64,000 bases of DNA from Adiantum capillus-veneris (Eukaryota; Streptophyta; Polypodiopsida; Polypodiales; Pteridaceae), in assembly GCA_014529385.2 (NCBI GenBank), contig CM043964.1, forward strand, positions 6,231,997 to 6,295,996. Reading direction: 5' to 3'. The notes under the pieces are model-generated. The model saw only the letters and a program-made list of their open reading frames with translations. It had not been told where the DNA came from and searched no databases. Positions 1 to 10,684 of the stretch are shown here, piece after piece. The position numbers were made by a program, and so were the translations under genes. Positions within the stretch are counted from its first letter, which is position 1, and each line of letters begins with the position of its first letter.

Positions 1-375
1 TGGCTAAGCAAGAAGCAACCCACAGTGGCTACATCAACTTGTGAAGTTGAGTACAGGGCAGCTTTCACGGCAACAGTTGATTGTGTATGGATACGCAGGT
101 TATTGGCAGATCTTTGTGAGTGTCAACAGGCACCCACTACCATTTTCACTGACAGTCAGAGTGCTATGGCAGTTGCAAGGAATCCAGTATTTCATGCAAG
201 AACAAAGCACATAGAGGTTCACTACCACTATGTCAGGGAAAGGCTACATGCAGGGGAGATCACACTAACTTACTGTCCTACACAGGATAACATTGCAGAT
301 CTATTTACGAAGGCGTTATCACGAGAAAAGTTTGAAGCTTTCCGAAAAGCTTTGGGCTTACTCTCATACACATGA
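1..375 (+). CDS. Ty1/copia pol, RNase H C-terminal end (partial)
   Basis: The reading frame is open from base 1, so the start lies outside the window, and it ends at TGA 373-375. The translation is the C-terminal part of a copia polyprotein RNase H. It has the motif STCEVEYRA (the E of the catalytic set), then FTDSQSAMAVARNP (the D), then KHIEVHYHYVRE and the closing ADLFTKAL, which is characteristic of plant copia elements. In the family this enzyme removes the RNA strand during cDNA synthesis in virus-like particles. No stops or frameshifts are visible in the 125 codons present. The polypurine tract and LTR follow directly. Confidence 0.95.
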   Translation, partial: WLSKKQPTVATSTCEVEYRAAFTATVDCVWIRRLLADLCECQQAPTTIFTDSQSAMAVARNPVFHARTKHIEVHYHYVRERLHAGEITLTYCPTQDNIADLFTKALSREKFEAFRKALGLLSYT

Positions 376-410
376 TGATCTGCTACCTTGTACGGATTCA
401 CACTATCACT

Positions 411-704
411 ACAGGGGGGATTTGTAGACATGTAGTAGTGTTAGTGTGTATACGCGCTTCACCAGGGGCACTTTTCTCCCACTGGGTTTTTCCCCCTGGA
501 CATCTGGTGTGAAAGGACACCTTATCTCTTAGGGTTTCATATAAGCTTTGTAGCTTTGAGTTTGTACACACAGAATTATTATTCCAATACAGAGAGAGAG
601 ACTACAGAGATCTCGTACACAAGCTCTGTGTCTTCTCCTTCTCCATCTTCTTCCTACTCTGAGTTGCTGTCTTCCTTCTGTTTCCTGTTTCATCATCTTC
701 AACA
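411..704 (+). mobile_element. Copia polypurine tract and 3' LTR (about 282 bp)
   Basis: A purine run (AGGGGGGA, 413-420) follows the pol stop, as expected for a plus-strand primer. The LTR is read as 423-704, starting TGTAGACATG and ending TTCAACA, which gives TG...CA termini. It carries GGGTTTTTCCCCC at about 486-498, a motif common in plant copia LTRs, and a short GA run near 590. The 5' LTR is outside the window, so the borders and target duplication cannot be verified. The minus-strand ORF that resumes at 705 appears to be interrupted here, which supports this border. Confidence 0.7.
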
Positions 705-2187
705 AGGAGGAAGCTTTTTCTCTTGTCAGATCTACCTCTATGTGCTTGCCTTTATCAAGGTTTGATACTGTTCCAGTGTTTAGATGGCCATCTGTCCTTT
801 CTTCTTCTTCTCCATTGGGTGGTGTAGGAACTCTCTCATCACGATGTGAGCTCTCTGAATGCAAAGGAGAGTCAACAGGTGGAGTTGATTGCCTTTCACT
901 TGTCTCCAACCTTGGAGATGGAGGTGGTGTTTCCTCATCTCGTGTAGTTGGCCTCAATTGATCTCTTAAGGTTTGGAGATCCTCCTCTTCAAGTGGCAGT
1001 TTTGGCTCATCCGTAGCATTTCTCTCTTGGATGTATCTCGCAAACCAGTCCAACTTGAAAGCTGGATTGTGTTTATTCTTTGTTCTTAATGTGTAAGTGC
1101 TACTAGAGGGTCTCCAAGTGGCGCTTACATCGCTTCGTAGAGATCTTTCTAGTACAAAGCCTTCTAGCATTCTTTCCATCTTTGCTACCTTCTACAATTT
1201 GGTGTTGTTTTCAATTTCCGCTTTCTGCTTCTTTAATCTCAAGTTCTCTTCTTCCATCTTTTCATGTGTACTTCTGGTGACTCTTTCCAGCCTGTGTCCT
1301 CCAATGGTGTTAGTAGAGGGAGGTACTCGCCTTGTTGGTCTGTCTTCAATATTCTCTCGTAGCACCAGCCAATCGTTCTGTTGAGGAGCAGGTGGTCTCT
1401 GATCTGCCGCTCCTATGGCACGGTATATCATTCTGGTGAGTACTCCTCCTGCAATGTAATTTGGCTTGTCTTGCTATAGCTTTGTGACTTCCTCAAATAG
1501 ATATGATGCATTATCTATATAGAAATCATGTGTCATTCCCATAGCCCAGGTCATTGTTGTTGAGATGACCCCATGTGGTGTAGTGTATCTAGGCAGTCTC
1601 TTGCTATAGCTCAACAAACATTGACTGTATACCTGTGTTAGTTTCCTCACTTATGGGTTTGCTATGAGTTCAAAAGACGGTAGTTTGGATCTCTATAGGT
1701 AGACTGTGAGATTCTTCCTTCTTTCTCTCATATTGGCTCCCTGATCAGACAATTTTAACGCTTCTTTGATGATTTCCTTGGTGATCTGAATCTCCATCAT
1801 CTCATTATCCATACCTGCAACCCTGCAAGTTCCGTCTTCTTGGATAGTCTCAATTAGTTGTTGTACCCTCTTGAAATCTATCCCCACCGGTGGTAGTGAA
1901 ACAAAGTTCCATAAGCCAACTTTCTTCAGCCATGATCTTTGAGGTGATCTTTTCAGGTAGTTTTCTGCCTCCTTGGGGATCATTACTGTATCCACTAAAT
2001 TTCCTTTGTCATCCACATAGGAACCTTGGTAGATTTGGAAAGCTACTGTATGTTGCACTTCTGCAGGTATCCATGTGGCTACTGGCTTTAATGAATTGTG
2101 TAGAAGTGTATAGGGTATTGCACCCTCCGTTGCCAGGTTCTTGCCTTTTCTTTTTCCCGAAGAAGCATCCACGGATCCTGTATCCAC
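705..2187 (-). pseudogene. Decayed ORF of unknown family, cut by the copia insertion
   Basis: One reading frame runs on the minus strand from an ATG at 2187 down to the copia LTR. It is interrupted by four in-frame stops (TAG near 1693, TAA near 1650, TAG near 1476, TAG near 1192). All four could be former Gln codons. I do not recognise the family. The N-terminus is basic (SGKRKGKN) and is followed by a probably globular part with many aromatic residues. A heptad-like acidic/basic stretch (EKMEEENLRLKKQK) suggests a coiled coil, and a Pro/Ser/Glu-rich tail (ETPPPSPRLETSERQ) follows. It could be a retroelement-borne extra ORF or a transposon-associated plant protein. The continuity across stops says it was once coding. 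Confidence 0.5.
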
Positions 2188-2465
2188 AAGTAATGGTTAA
2201 TGTATAAACATAGTATCTCTTTTCTAAATTGATTATCACTTAAGCATGCATCTAGTTGAGCCCTCTTAGTCCCAAGAGGAGTTAGTGAAAAATGTTAGCA
2301 GATAGACAAGTCCTTTTAGTGTTCGACTCTGACGGCTTCGAATGAATGTTGTTAATGAAGGAGAAAGTGTCCAAATGCTTTGAAACTTTGTGTGGTACAT
2401 GTGCATAGGGTATCCAAGATTTCCATATGGTTAGGTTTCATAATCAGGCCAAGTTCACACTCTGC

Positions 2466-2487
2466 CGAGTCTATCGCGATAGACTCG
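2466..2487. repeat. Perfect palindrome, copy 1 (22 bp)
   Basis: The core GAGTCTATCGCGATAGACTC (2467-2486) is its own reverse complement. One extra flanking pair (C/G) extends the dyad to 22 bp. Confidence 0.95.
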
Positions 2488-2764
2488 CTATCTTCTCATA
2501 GGGGAGTTATTCTTCTCATGTGACTTCACACTCAGATTCCCCATGGCCTATATATGAACTGATCCCATTTCCATCTCAAATGGATGTCAAGTGACCCCCT
2601 ATTGGATCAACTTTCATTTCCTCAGAATCCCTCCAAGGAGTTGTTGGTCTATCTCCTTCCCTTTTTTTGTTGTGGGCTCAAACTTTGTGGGTAGCCTTCT
2701 TGCACCATGTTGAAGCCAACTGTTGATTCCGGTTTTTGATCAAATGGCCCTCTGTCATTCTGCT

Positions 2765-2784
2765 TAGTCTATCGTGATAGACTC
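2765..2784. repeat. Imperfect palindrome, copy 2
   Basis: This copy reads TAGTCTATCGTGATAGACTC. It differs from the 20-bp core at two positions: the outer G is T, and the central CGCG is CGTG. Confidence 0.9.
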
Positions 2785-3053
2785 GAAGTTATGCTCCAAT
2801 TACCCTCTTTTCTGATCTGTGGTCCATTGTCTGCCTTCTTCTAGTTGATATAAGGTCCCTTGGCCTCTCACATGTGCATCTAGACTTTATCAGTCCTTGA
2901 TACTGTCCTGCTCTAACTCTGAGCCGTCTGTCAAGTCTATCTCCCCTTACCTTAAGAGTCCATCTTGTTTCAAGTTTAGTGTAGTGCCTTCATATACTGC
3001 CATAAGCCTGCCCCTGGGAGGATTTTTGAAAAGGGCCTCCCCAAGATAGATTA

Positions 3054-3077
3054 ATGAGTCTATCGCGATAGACTCAT
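3054..3077. repeat. Perfect palindrome, copy 3 (24 bp)
   Basis: The exact 20-bp core is at 3056-3075. Two more flanking bases on each side pair (AT...AT), which extends the dyad to 24 bp. Confidence 0.95.
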
Positions 3078-3191
3078 AAATTTGTCAAGGTGGAGCAATA
3101 TTTGCAATTTTACTTGATACCTGCGATTAATAGGCCTAGTTAGTCCCATTGGTTAAGTCAAAATCAATTTTTCCTTTTTCCATGTGTATTG

Positions 3192-3215
3192 GTGAGTCTA
3201 TCGCGATAGACTCAC
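3192..3215. repeat. Perfect palindrome, copy 4 (24 bp)
   Basis: The exact 20-bp core is at 3194-3213. The flanks GT...AC pair and extend the dyad to 24 bp. The extending bases differ from copy 3 yet still pair, so pairing is preserved outside the fixed core. Confidence 0.95.
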
Positions 3216-4784
3216 TAAGTTGTCATTTTTTCCTCTTTTTGTAGTTTGTTAGTTCCCTTGATGTTAGTAGGCTCTCCTAGACACACACATTAAGTCTTAA
3301 TCAATTTCGAAAAGTGTACTCCCTGTTGGTAGTACTTAGCTGTCTCTGGAGTCGGAGTGGACCACTTAGGTGATGGTCGCCGTACTTTCTGGTCATTGTA
3401 TGACTGAGGCTGAACTTTCTTTCCTTTTGACCTTCCGTCGGAGTAGTCGGTTGTTCTTTTGGTGCTTACGTCACCAAGAACGATCATTTGAACGCTTTTC
3501 TAGCATGTTGTTGGCGTTTGTCCTCATGGAAGTGCTTCTTCTTGAGTGGAAACATTCCAACTCGTAGTTAACATCCTTAGGATGTACCCTGTCAAATTTG
3601 GTGTCATTTGGTCACCTGGTTGGCCCGTTAGAGCTTCGTGACGCTTTGCACAGTCTTTGTCAGATAGAGGCTCTAAGTATAGCTTGGATTAACTTTTTCA
3701 TGTTCTAACCCTTCGGTTGGTTTTTCGAGGTTATTGGCCTACTACCTATAAGTTTTGGCTCATTTCCAATCACTTTGGGTCAACTGCCCTTCTGTAGGAC
3801 CTGTGAAATTAGGGTTTTCTAGGATGCTTCTTCTGTGCTATCCGGAGTCATAGGTTTTTTCCCTAAGCTATAGGCATTGTGCCTTTCAATTTTGGTTCCA
3901 TTTGGTGGCCGCTAGGTCTTCCTAACAACCGGTCTACAAGATGTGTGCACAGGTTGTGATGGTGGCGCTGGCGAGGTTTTGCGACTAACTGAAGTAAACA
4001 ACACTTGGAGTCAGTGTTGACAAGCATAACTCTCATATCTGATGTCGATCTGGTGACCGTGCCCGATGGACGATCTCCTAGAAGTCTCAGATGCTGTAGG
4101 GAGCTCTCTCTCTCTCTCACACAATGGAAAATGACTCAAATGAGAGATTTCTTGCCTAGCCTCCCTATATGTGATCGAGGCTCTGACATGAAATTTTTCC
4201 GTCTTTTACCTGTGGCCATAACTTTTTGCGAGATGCGGTTTAGGCTCGCAAATTTCCTGATTTGGACCTCGTTTGCTCCAGTTCTACAATTTTTACTATC
4301 AACCAGTTTGAAACTACCTACTCTCCTTCTTTCTATTGACTACAGTGCTCCTATTGAGCTGCAGCAGGTATCCACGCGTTTGTTCATAGCTGGCCTCCTT
4401 ATAGGGCTCCAACGCCAAGCACGAATGCCTCTCGTCCCACTTGTCCCATGCGTGGTAGCGTACTGAGCTGAAGTCAGCCGGCCGCTGGGATATATTTATT
4501 CATCCAATTCTCGGTTCTTGTCGTCTAAGTCCACTTCTTGAACGGTTGGTTCTTAGGCTTCTTGTTTACCAAGGAGCCTATCCAAGTAGATGAAACTGAG
4601 CGATACTTGTCAAAAGCCCGTGCTCGTTGTCCCCCACAAAAGGCAGGTACGGGTGGTATGTTAAACTCGTGATGGAGAGTTTCCGTCCCTATAGAGGTTG
4701 ACCTTGCTCCCTTTCCGAGTAACATTCGCATCCCGGTGGCGACGAGGCGCTGTAGAGAGTGAAGGATCATCTTCTGAACCTCTC

Positions 4785-7377
4785 GCTTTTTTCATTCTTG
4801 ACTTCGAGAAAGCATACGATCGTGTTGAGTGGGACTTTCTCGAGGATCATTAGCCAGGATGGGTTTCCCTTCGAGATGGATCTCAGGCATTTACGCTCTC
4901 TTCAGGACTGCAAGCAGTGCTATTACTATTGGTGGCCGTGTCAGTCGCAGTTTTGAGCTTTCTCGATCTGTCCATCAGGGATGTCCTTTAGCAGCATATC
5001 TGTATCTGTTTGTGGGAGAGACTATGTCCGACTTTCTTCGTGCTCAGATTCATGCATTTCGTGGCTTGACAATGCCAGTACCTACAGTTCCAGACCGTAT
5101 CGATCAGGAGTTTGCTGATGACACTATGCTAATGTTGCGCTATTTGCTAGCTGCTCTGGATGCCATGCGGGAGGCCCTAGAGGTTTTTTGCATTGCCAGT
5201 GGTGCACGCATTAACTGGCATAAATCCTATGGGTTACTGGTTGGCAGTGATGACATACCTAGTTGGGGGGTAGCTGATGGTTTCACATGGCAGCAGCCGG
5301 GTCAGACATGCAGATATCTGGGCTTTCAGGTTGGATTTGATGTTTCCTCACAGCAGCAGTTTGCACCCATACTACAGTCTATTCGCAGGAAGCTATGCCA
5401 TTGGTCTTCACGTCATCTGTCGTTGGCTGGCTGTGCATTGGTCGCCAACCAGGTCATTCTGGCTACAGTATGGTATACGGCCTCTTGTTGGATGCTACAT
5501 TCTGGTGTGATAGCTCAGCTCCGCCGACTAGTGCGGATCTTTTTATGGAGTGGCACAGATGGGACTACTGATACTCGTGCTCGAGTTCTCTGGTCCACGA
5601 TTATTCGTCCTAGGTCAGAGGGAGGATTTGGCATTATTGATCCAGAGTTACAGAGCCGCACCCTTCTTACCAAGCTTATTGTTCGGGGTCTTTTTCCCGG
5701 CCAAGAACCTTGGAAGATGCTTCTTCAGGCCGCTCTTTGCACAGTGACTCCCCACCTCGGCACTAGAGATGGTCATACTTGGCATACAGGGTATCGTTTT
5801 CTCTTTACGGATGCCCCCTTGTCCACCACCACCCTCTCACCCTTATCCGATCGCTCCTTCAGATTTGGGTTTCCATGCGACGGGCTATCATACGCTCACC
5901 TCCCTCATGTCGTGAGGAGATTGAGCGCTAGCCTCTCATTTGGAATGCTGCAGTTCTTGATTCTTCGGTTAATCCACCCCGTCAACTTGGAGAGAGGACT
6001 CACATTGATTGGGTTGCTTGGGACACTGGCCCTGTTGCCTCTATGCGGTTGTTTCAAGAGACAGTATGCTGGATGCAGATTTTGTGGCAGAACATTATGA
6101 CATTGGTCGCGGGGTGACAGACAGACTGCTTGAGATTGATTCCACCGTTCCTTCACAGTGGGATGCAGTCATGCGAGGCACGGTTCAGATGCCTCCTCAT
6201 TGTGGCTGGGAAGGCCTCTTTGCTCAAAGCACTCTCTTATTGGTTCGTTTAGACACCATGCTGTTCACAGTTGATACTGACTACTCTCAGGGGATTCATG
6301 CTAGATTGACATATGATGCCACCTCTCCGCACCTTGTCTCCCCGGCGCTCGATGGGAGGCCATACGAGTAGTTGGCTCCCGCGGGAAGCGTCGTTGTGTT
6401 GACCCCCGTTTTGCGTCCGTCGATGCTGCACTTTGGAGGCTTTGGGTGTGGGAGGGTCGTGCCCTATCTCAGCTTTATTGGGACCCAGGAGAGTTGCATT
6501 GGCCTCACTCTGACCCCACCGGTGCACCTGTATCATTCTTTGAGTACACTATCAGGATTGGAAGGTTAGCATTGATGAGACAGCAACCAGAGCAGCCCAC
6601 TCGTATGCGTTTCTGGCTACATTTAGGTCTCTCCCATGCCTATCTATAGCAGTTTTGGTCCGCCATATGGGATTTACATGCGGCTCGTCGTATTTCTTTT
6701 TTCATGTGGATGATTGCACATGCAAGACTTCCAGTTGGGACTTGGCTAGCTACTATGGGTCATGCTCCGTTATGTACTCGTTGTCCTTTGTGACTACTTG
6801 AGTCACCTGCACACTGTCTTTGGTCATGCTCAACTTCCCATGTAGTGTGGCTTGCAGTTTGCTTTTTAGTTAGCAGAGCGGGTGTTCAGCATGGATTTCT
6901 CACTTGGGGATCTGTCTCATGGTTGATGCCGATGCCCGGCCCGCATCTTTTCTACAAGGGCTCAGACACAGATCCAGCCTTTATGCTTACCTCGACTGGT
7001 TATCGGCGAGGGACTTTGGCTATGCTACCACAGATTGCTTGGCAGGGGGATTCTCAAACACGTGATGCAATTTTTTCAGTCATCATTAGTATTACACTAT
7101 GGAATGTTTGGAGAGCTCGTTGTCTTTGCATTCTAAGTGCGGCTCCACAGCTCCTTCAGGATACCCTCACTGCCATTTGGCTGGACATCATTCACACCCT
7201 GATTTGGCAGTGGGATTCTTCTTCAGGTATATCTCGAGCAGCCGAGGCTCACTGATTTGCCTTACTTCGGCGTTGGGCCCGATCCCCACTCTTCTTCACA
7301 CTTACAGGTGGCCAGATTACGTGGCATTATGCCCCTCCTTGGTGGTTTCTCCTCCACTCATCACACCGACCACCATG
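4785..7377 (+). pseudogene. L1-type LINE ORF2, 5'-truncated and broken (L1a)
   Basis: Coding begins inside the reverse transcriptase at FILDFEKAYDRVEWDFLE (about 4790). A frameshift near 4845 moves it into the frame open to 6100. That frame has SVHQGCPLAAYL, the catalytic EFADDTMLML (about 5108-5140), SGARINWHKS, and the thumb/connection motifs WSTIIRPRSEGGFGIIDP and LIVRGLFPGQEPWK. From about 6370 the C-terminus lies in another frame with stops near 6648 and 6790. It includes FFMWMIAHARLPVGTWL and a C-x2-C...H-x3-C pattern (CTRCPL...ESPAHCLWSC), matching the zf-RVT domain of plant L1 elements, then WNVWRARCLCI and an end near 7377. The endonuclease and ORF1 are absent. The FADD site is intact but the gene is dead. 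Confidence 0.9.
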
Positions 7378-7511
7378 AGATTGTTCTAGTCGAGTTGTCA
7401 CTATAGTGGCTCTCATCCTTACATTCAGCTTGTACACCCCACATGATAGGCTATTTTGGCATCCGTTGGGGATTATATTGTACTCAGTAATATACAGCCC
7501 TGACTTTTTCC

Positions 7512-7516
<5 letters not shown>
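7378..7516 (+). mobile_element. L1a 3' UTR and short A tail
   Basis: This noncoding stretch after the L1a C-terminus ends in CCAAAAA directly before the GA microsatellite. A short A-run is a normal L1 3' end. It marks the tail-to-tail meeting point of the plus-strand L1a and the minus-strand LINE train. Confidence 0.6.

Positions 7517-7560
<44 letters not shown>
7517..7560. repeat. (GA)22 microsatellite, junction 1
   Basis: This is a perfect GA run of 44 bp. On the minus strand it is a CT run directly abutting the 3' end of LINE copy F. Confidence 0.95.
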
Positions 7561-7562
<2 letters not shown>

Positions 7563-8801
7563 TGAAATGAAATGAAATGTTATATTAACGTCTTCAAAAG
7601 GCCAGAGTGATCTATGAGACCAGAAAGTTACAATGTGTTGGATCTGATACAAAGTCAAAGTAACAAAAATGACAAAATAAAATACTATGGAATCCTAAAC
7701 TGCTAGGTGTGAGCTAAGCAGCTAGGTGGGATAGCTAAATTACAAGAGATCCAACATTGGTCGTTGGCGGATCTCATCAATCTCCTCCATAGTCAATAGT
7801 CTAACCGCGCGTCGTGTATGTCAGGCCAAAGCATCTGAGTCCCCTGATACAGCCTCCGTCGATGTTGTGTAGTCCTCCGCAATTGTGGGCGTATGGATCT
7901 CCCCAACTTGGTCGCTCGGTCGATCAGTGTGCCTCTAGTGTGAGGCGACCAGCCCTCCTGTGGTAGTAGCTTCTCTGGGTGTCCAGTTTCTGCTCTAAAG
8001 AAGTCAATGATCCATCTTTGAGACTGGCTAGCCTCTCCCGTCATCAGGCTTTCTCTGTGTCTGCGCAGATCGAGCAAAAACAGACCCAAGCATCTCTGAT
8101 CCTCGTACCCCGCGACTCTAGAGAGTGGTCCAAAGCCCTCTCTGAACAAGCAGTGGAAGCGGCCTCGTATCTCGTAGTAGACGGGGCAGTGTCATGTGTA
8201 GTGTAACTTTGTCTCAGGCTCCATGTCACACAAGAGGCATGTCCTGGCCTCCGTTGGTATTCCGCTGTATCTCCTAGTCTCGATCCGCAACTGGTATGAA
8301 GATGTACGTATCTGGCCAATAGCACATCATATGCCATGAGACAAGTCGGTATCCATGTATCCGGGCCTCGTCACAAAACCGTCCTCCGTAAGCTGGAGAA
8401 GATGCTCTCTGTAGAAAGCCATCTTCGCGCCAGCTCCTGTGCTGGCTATATCTTGGTTTCTAGCTGAGTCAGGTCCTGGCGGATGAGCCTTGTGATCTCG
8501 GACTGTGTAAGAGTTCGTGAGGGTGCATCCAGTGAGTACTGAAAGGGGGCAGTCTGTCTATGCTGAACCATGCACCTGAAACCGTGATGTCATCTCCCCA
8601 TACCAACATGTTGTATCTCCCTGCATGGCTCAACGTCGAGAGGACTCAAGTGCAAGGCGGGCATATCTGTCTCTGGGAAGTTCCCACATGCGCTATACGA
8701 AGGAGACGGATGCGATGAGCGCCTCAACCACTAGTGGGGGGGGGGCAACTAGCTCTGCTCGGATAATGGCACGTGGTACTGAATCCTTGGCTCTAATGAG
8801 C

Positions 8802-8806
<5 letters not shown>
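7561..8806 (-). pseudogene. LINE copy F, 3' portion only
   Basis: On the minus strand this copy starts abruptly at LIRAKDSVPRAIIRAEL, in the C-terminal half of ORF2. It runs through LSHGIxCAIGQIRTSS and a zinc-finger-like CLLCDMEPETKLHYT (with the CP of HCPVYYEIRGRF beyond a stop). The basic tail (RGTLIDRATKLGRS, RRTTQHRRRL) and the 3' UTR follow. Several in-frame stops break it. No endonuclease or RT is present. It is close in sequence to copy D (16307-17494), starts at the same ORF position and shares its 3' UTR, including the stretch around 7700-7740. Confidence 0.85.

Positions 8807-8850
<44 letters not shown>
8807..8850. repeat. (GA)22 microsatellite, junction 2
   Basis: This 44-bp GA run is followed by (TGA)5-6 at 8851-8867. 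On the minus strand it is the 3' tail of LINE copy E, CATCATCAT then CT, and abuts the truncated start of copy F. Confidence 0.95.
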
Positions 8851-8854
<4 letters not shown>

Positions 8855-10610
8855 GATGATGATGATGTATTTACGTCCTCGGGGGGCCAAAATGACCCAT
8901 GGGACCCAAAATCTCATATAAGAGACTCCCTCCTTCCCATGTGAAGGAGGGGGCGTGTCATGATTCTGTGGTGATCTTGTTTGTGAGTGTGGTGTGATGT
9001 TCTAGCACTTTGGCAAGATAGATGCCTAGTGCTATTGGAGAGGGATGTGTTCTTGAGAGAAGCTCCTCAAATGTAGTACATCCTTGAATAAGTTGAGGAA
9101 AATCGACTCGAATGTGCGCATATGCTGGACATTCAAGGGTTACATGTGCCTGATTTTCCAATGAATTCAAGTTGCATTGAGTGCATCTCCTCATGTTTGC
9201 ATCAATATTCAGCCATCCTCCCGTTTCACTTTTGAGCATGTGTGATCTTGTCCGCATGAAGGTGATGGACCGTCTCGCACGGTAGGACATGAGTGTCCTG
9301 ATATGTATTTGGGTTTCCCCGGTTTTGTATTCTTCCCAGTATCGTGTGTTTATGTGCTTGCAATAGTATTCAAACTTGGACCTGTGCATTGCATTCTTCC
9401 ATTTGCTATGAAGGGCCTCAAGTAATTGTAGTTCAAAATTCAGCTCATGCTCGGTACCTTCCTCTACATGCATGTCCACATATGCTCCCACATTCCATTT
9501 AGAGAACCATTTCTTGATGTCCTCAACAAGGCTAGAGGTGAGAAACTTGCTTTTGTGGTTCTTTTGCGGCTTACATCCTACCTCCCATGCTATGTGAGGC
9601 AAACGGTTATTAGGCATCAACTTCACCTTCAAGAGATATCTATGCATTCTTTGCAAAGCAAGCATTTCCAATGGTCTTTGTCTAGTCTCGAATAGCATCA
9701 CTGAGTATGGTGTTGTGGTTTTTATCCCCATATGTCTACATAAGAACTTTTTCTGAATTTTCTCAATGTCATTCCATGTGCTGGCCGGAATACTTAGTCC
9801 CCATACCTCTACCCCATACAATAGCGTTTGGACCACACACGCATTGAAAGCCATGGACTTTATTTCCCACCTTCTAGTGACGCTTTGTTTGCACATGTTT
9901 TCAAACTCGTAATACCTTGCTTGTCCTGCCTCAATTATTGTTTTTGCACATTGCCCCCATCTATGATTTGAAGGTATAATGATGCCAAGGTATTTAAATC
10001 TGTCAACTGCTTGAATCTCTTGCCCATCATACATAAGGGCGGGCTGATCCTTTGATTTGTGTGTACAAGTCGCCATACATTTTGTCTTTGTGACATTCAC
10101 TGAGAGTCCTGTAGCTTCGCAGAAAGCATGTACCGCATCCAAAAGTTTTTGCAAAAGAGATATGCTATGCACTAAAAGAACCACATCATCAGCATAAATG
10201 AGGAGTAGAAAGGTAATGAGGCCTATGTTTGGTGCATCTTCATTATCTTGCGTCGTTTGGAATATAAAGTCCTCAAGCTCATCTATGCATAGCCCAAATA
10301 ATGTTGGGGACAAAGGATACCCTTGTTTGACGCCTATTGTGCTGAAAAACTCTTTGGAGAAGCATGTTTGCATTTTCAGTTTACATAGAACCGCATGGTA
10401 TAGGCGTGCCACCGCAACCCTCAAATGCATGGGAACCCCAATGGTCTCCATGCGGGACCTTAACCCATGACGAGATACCATATCCAATGCTTTCTTAAAG
10501 TCCACAAAACAGCAATACATAGTTTCCCCTTTGAGTCGCGCCTCTTCCATCATAATCTGGATTGTAATCAAGTGGTCTATGGTACTACGTTTTGCTCTAA
10601 AACCTGCTTG

Positions 10611-10613
<3 letters not shown>
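8851..10613 (-). pseudogene. LINE copy E: RT to C-terminus, one open frame, 5'-truncated
   Basis: The minus-strand frame is open from the CT microsatellite to a stop at 8958, about 550 codons of ORF2. It begins at GQAGFRAKRSTIDHL and contains CCFVDFKKALDMV, GVKQGYPLSPTLFGL, the catalytic IYADDVVLLV, TGLSVNVTKTKCM and FKYLGIIIPSN. The C-terminal zinc finger is CTQCNLNSLENQAHVTLEC. The RT catalytic pair is intact and no stop interrupts the sequence, so it looks recent. The endonuclease, RT N-terminus and ORF1 are missing. It differs from the K/C/J/D/F copies and is a second subfamily, but its 3' end shares their terminal motif. The apparent start in the CT run is an artefact of the repeat. Confidence 0.9.

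Positions 10614-10680
<67 letters not shown>
10614..10680. repeat. (GA)33 microsatellite, junction 3
   Basis: This 67-bp GA run lies between the 3' end of LINE J (10681 upward) and the truncated start of LINE E on the minus strand. Confidence 0.95.

Positions 10681-10684
<4 letters not shown>

Larger units (their letters stand above)
2188..4780. other. 2.6 kb without a recognisable gene; carries palindrome repeats
   Basis: Six-frame reading gives only short, unrelated ORFs. Minus-strand stretches at 3290-3487 (basic, Pro/Ser-rich) and 4525-4770 are open, but I cannot assign them. The stretch at about 4140-4340 has the look of retroelement leader or LTR sequence. The notable content is four copies of a 20-bp palindrome at 2467, 2765, 3056 and 3194. 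A short CT run lies at about 4103-4117. The region may be the leader of the unknown minus-strand ORF next to it. Confidence 0.5.

Noticed and set aside
4525-4770. Minus-strand ORF as a host gene exon
   Set aside because: It is short, with no recognised motif, no splice context I can support, and directly beside a truncated LINE.
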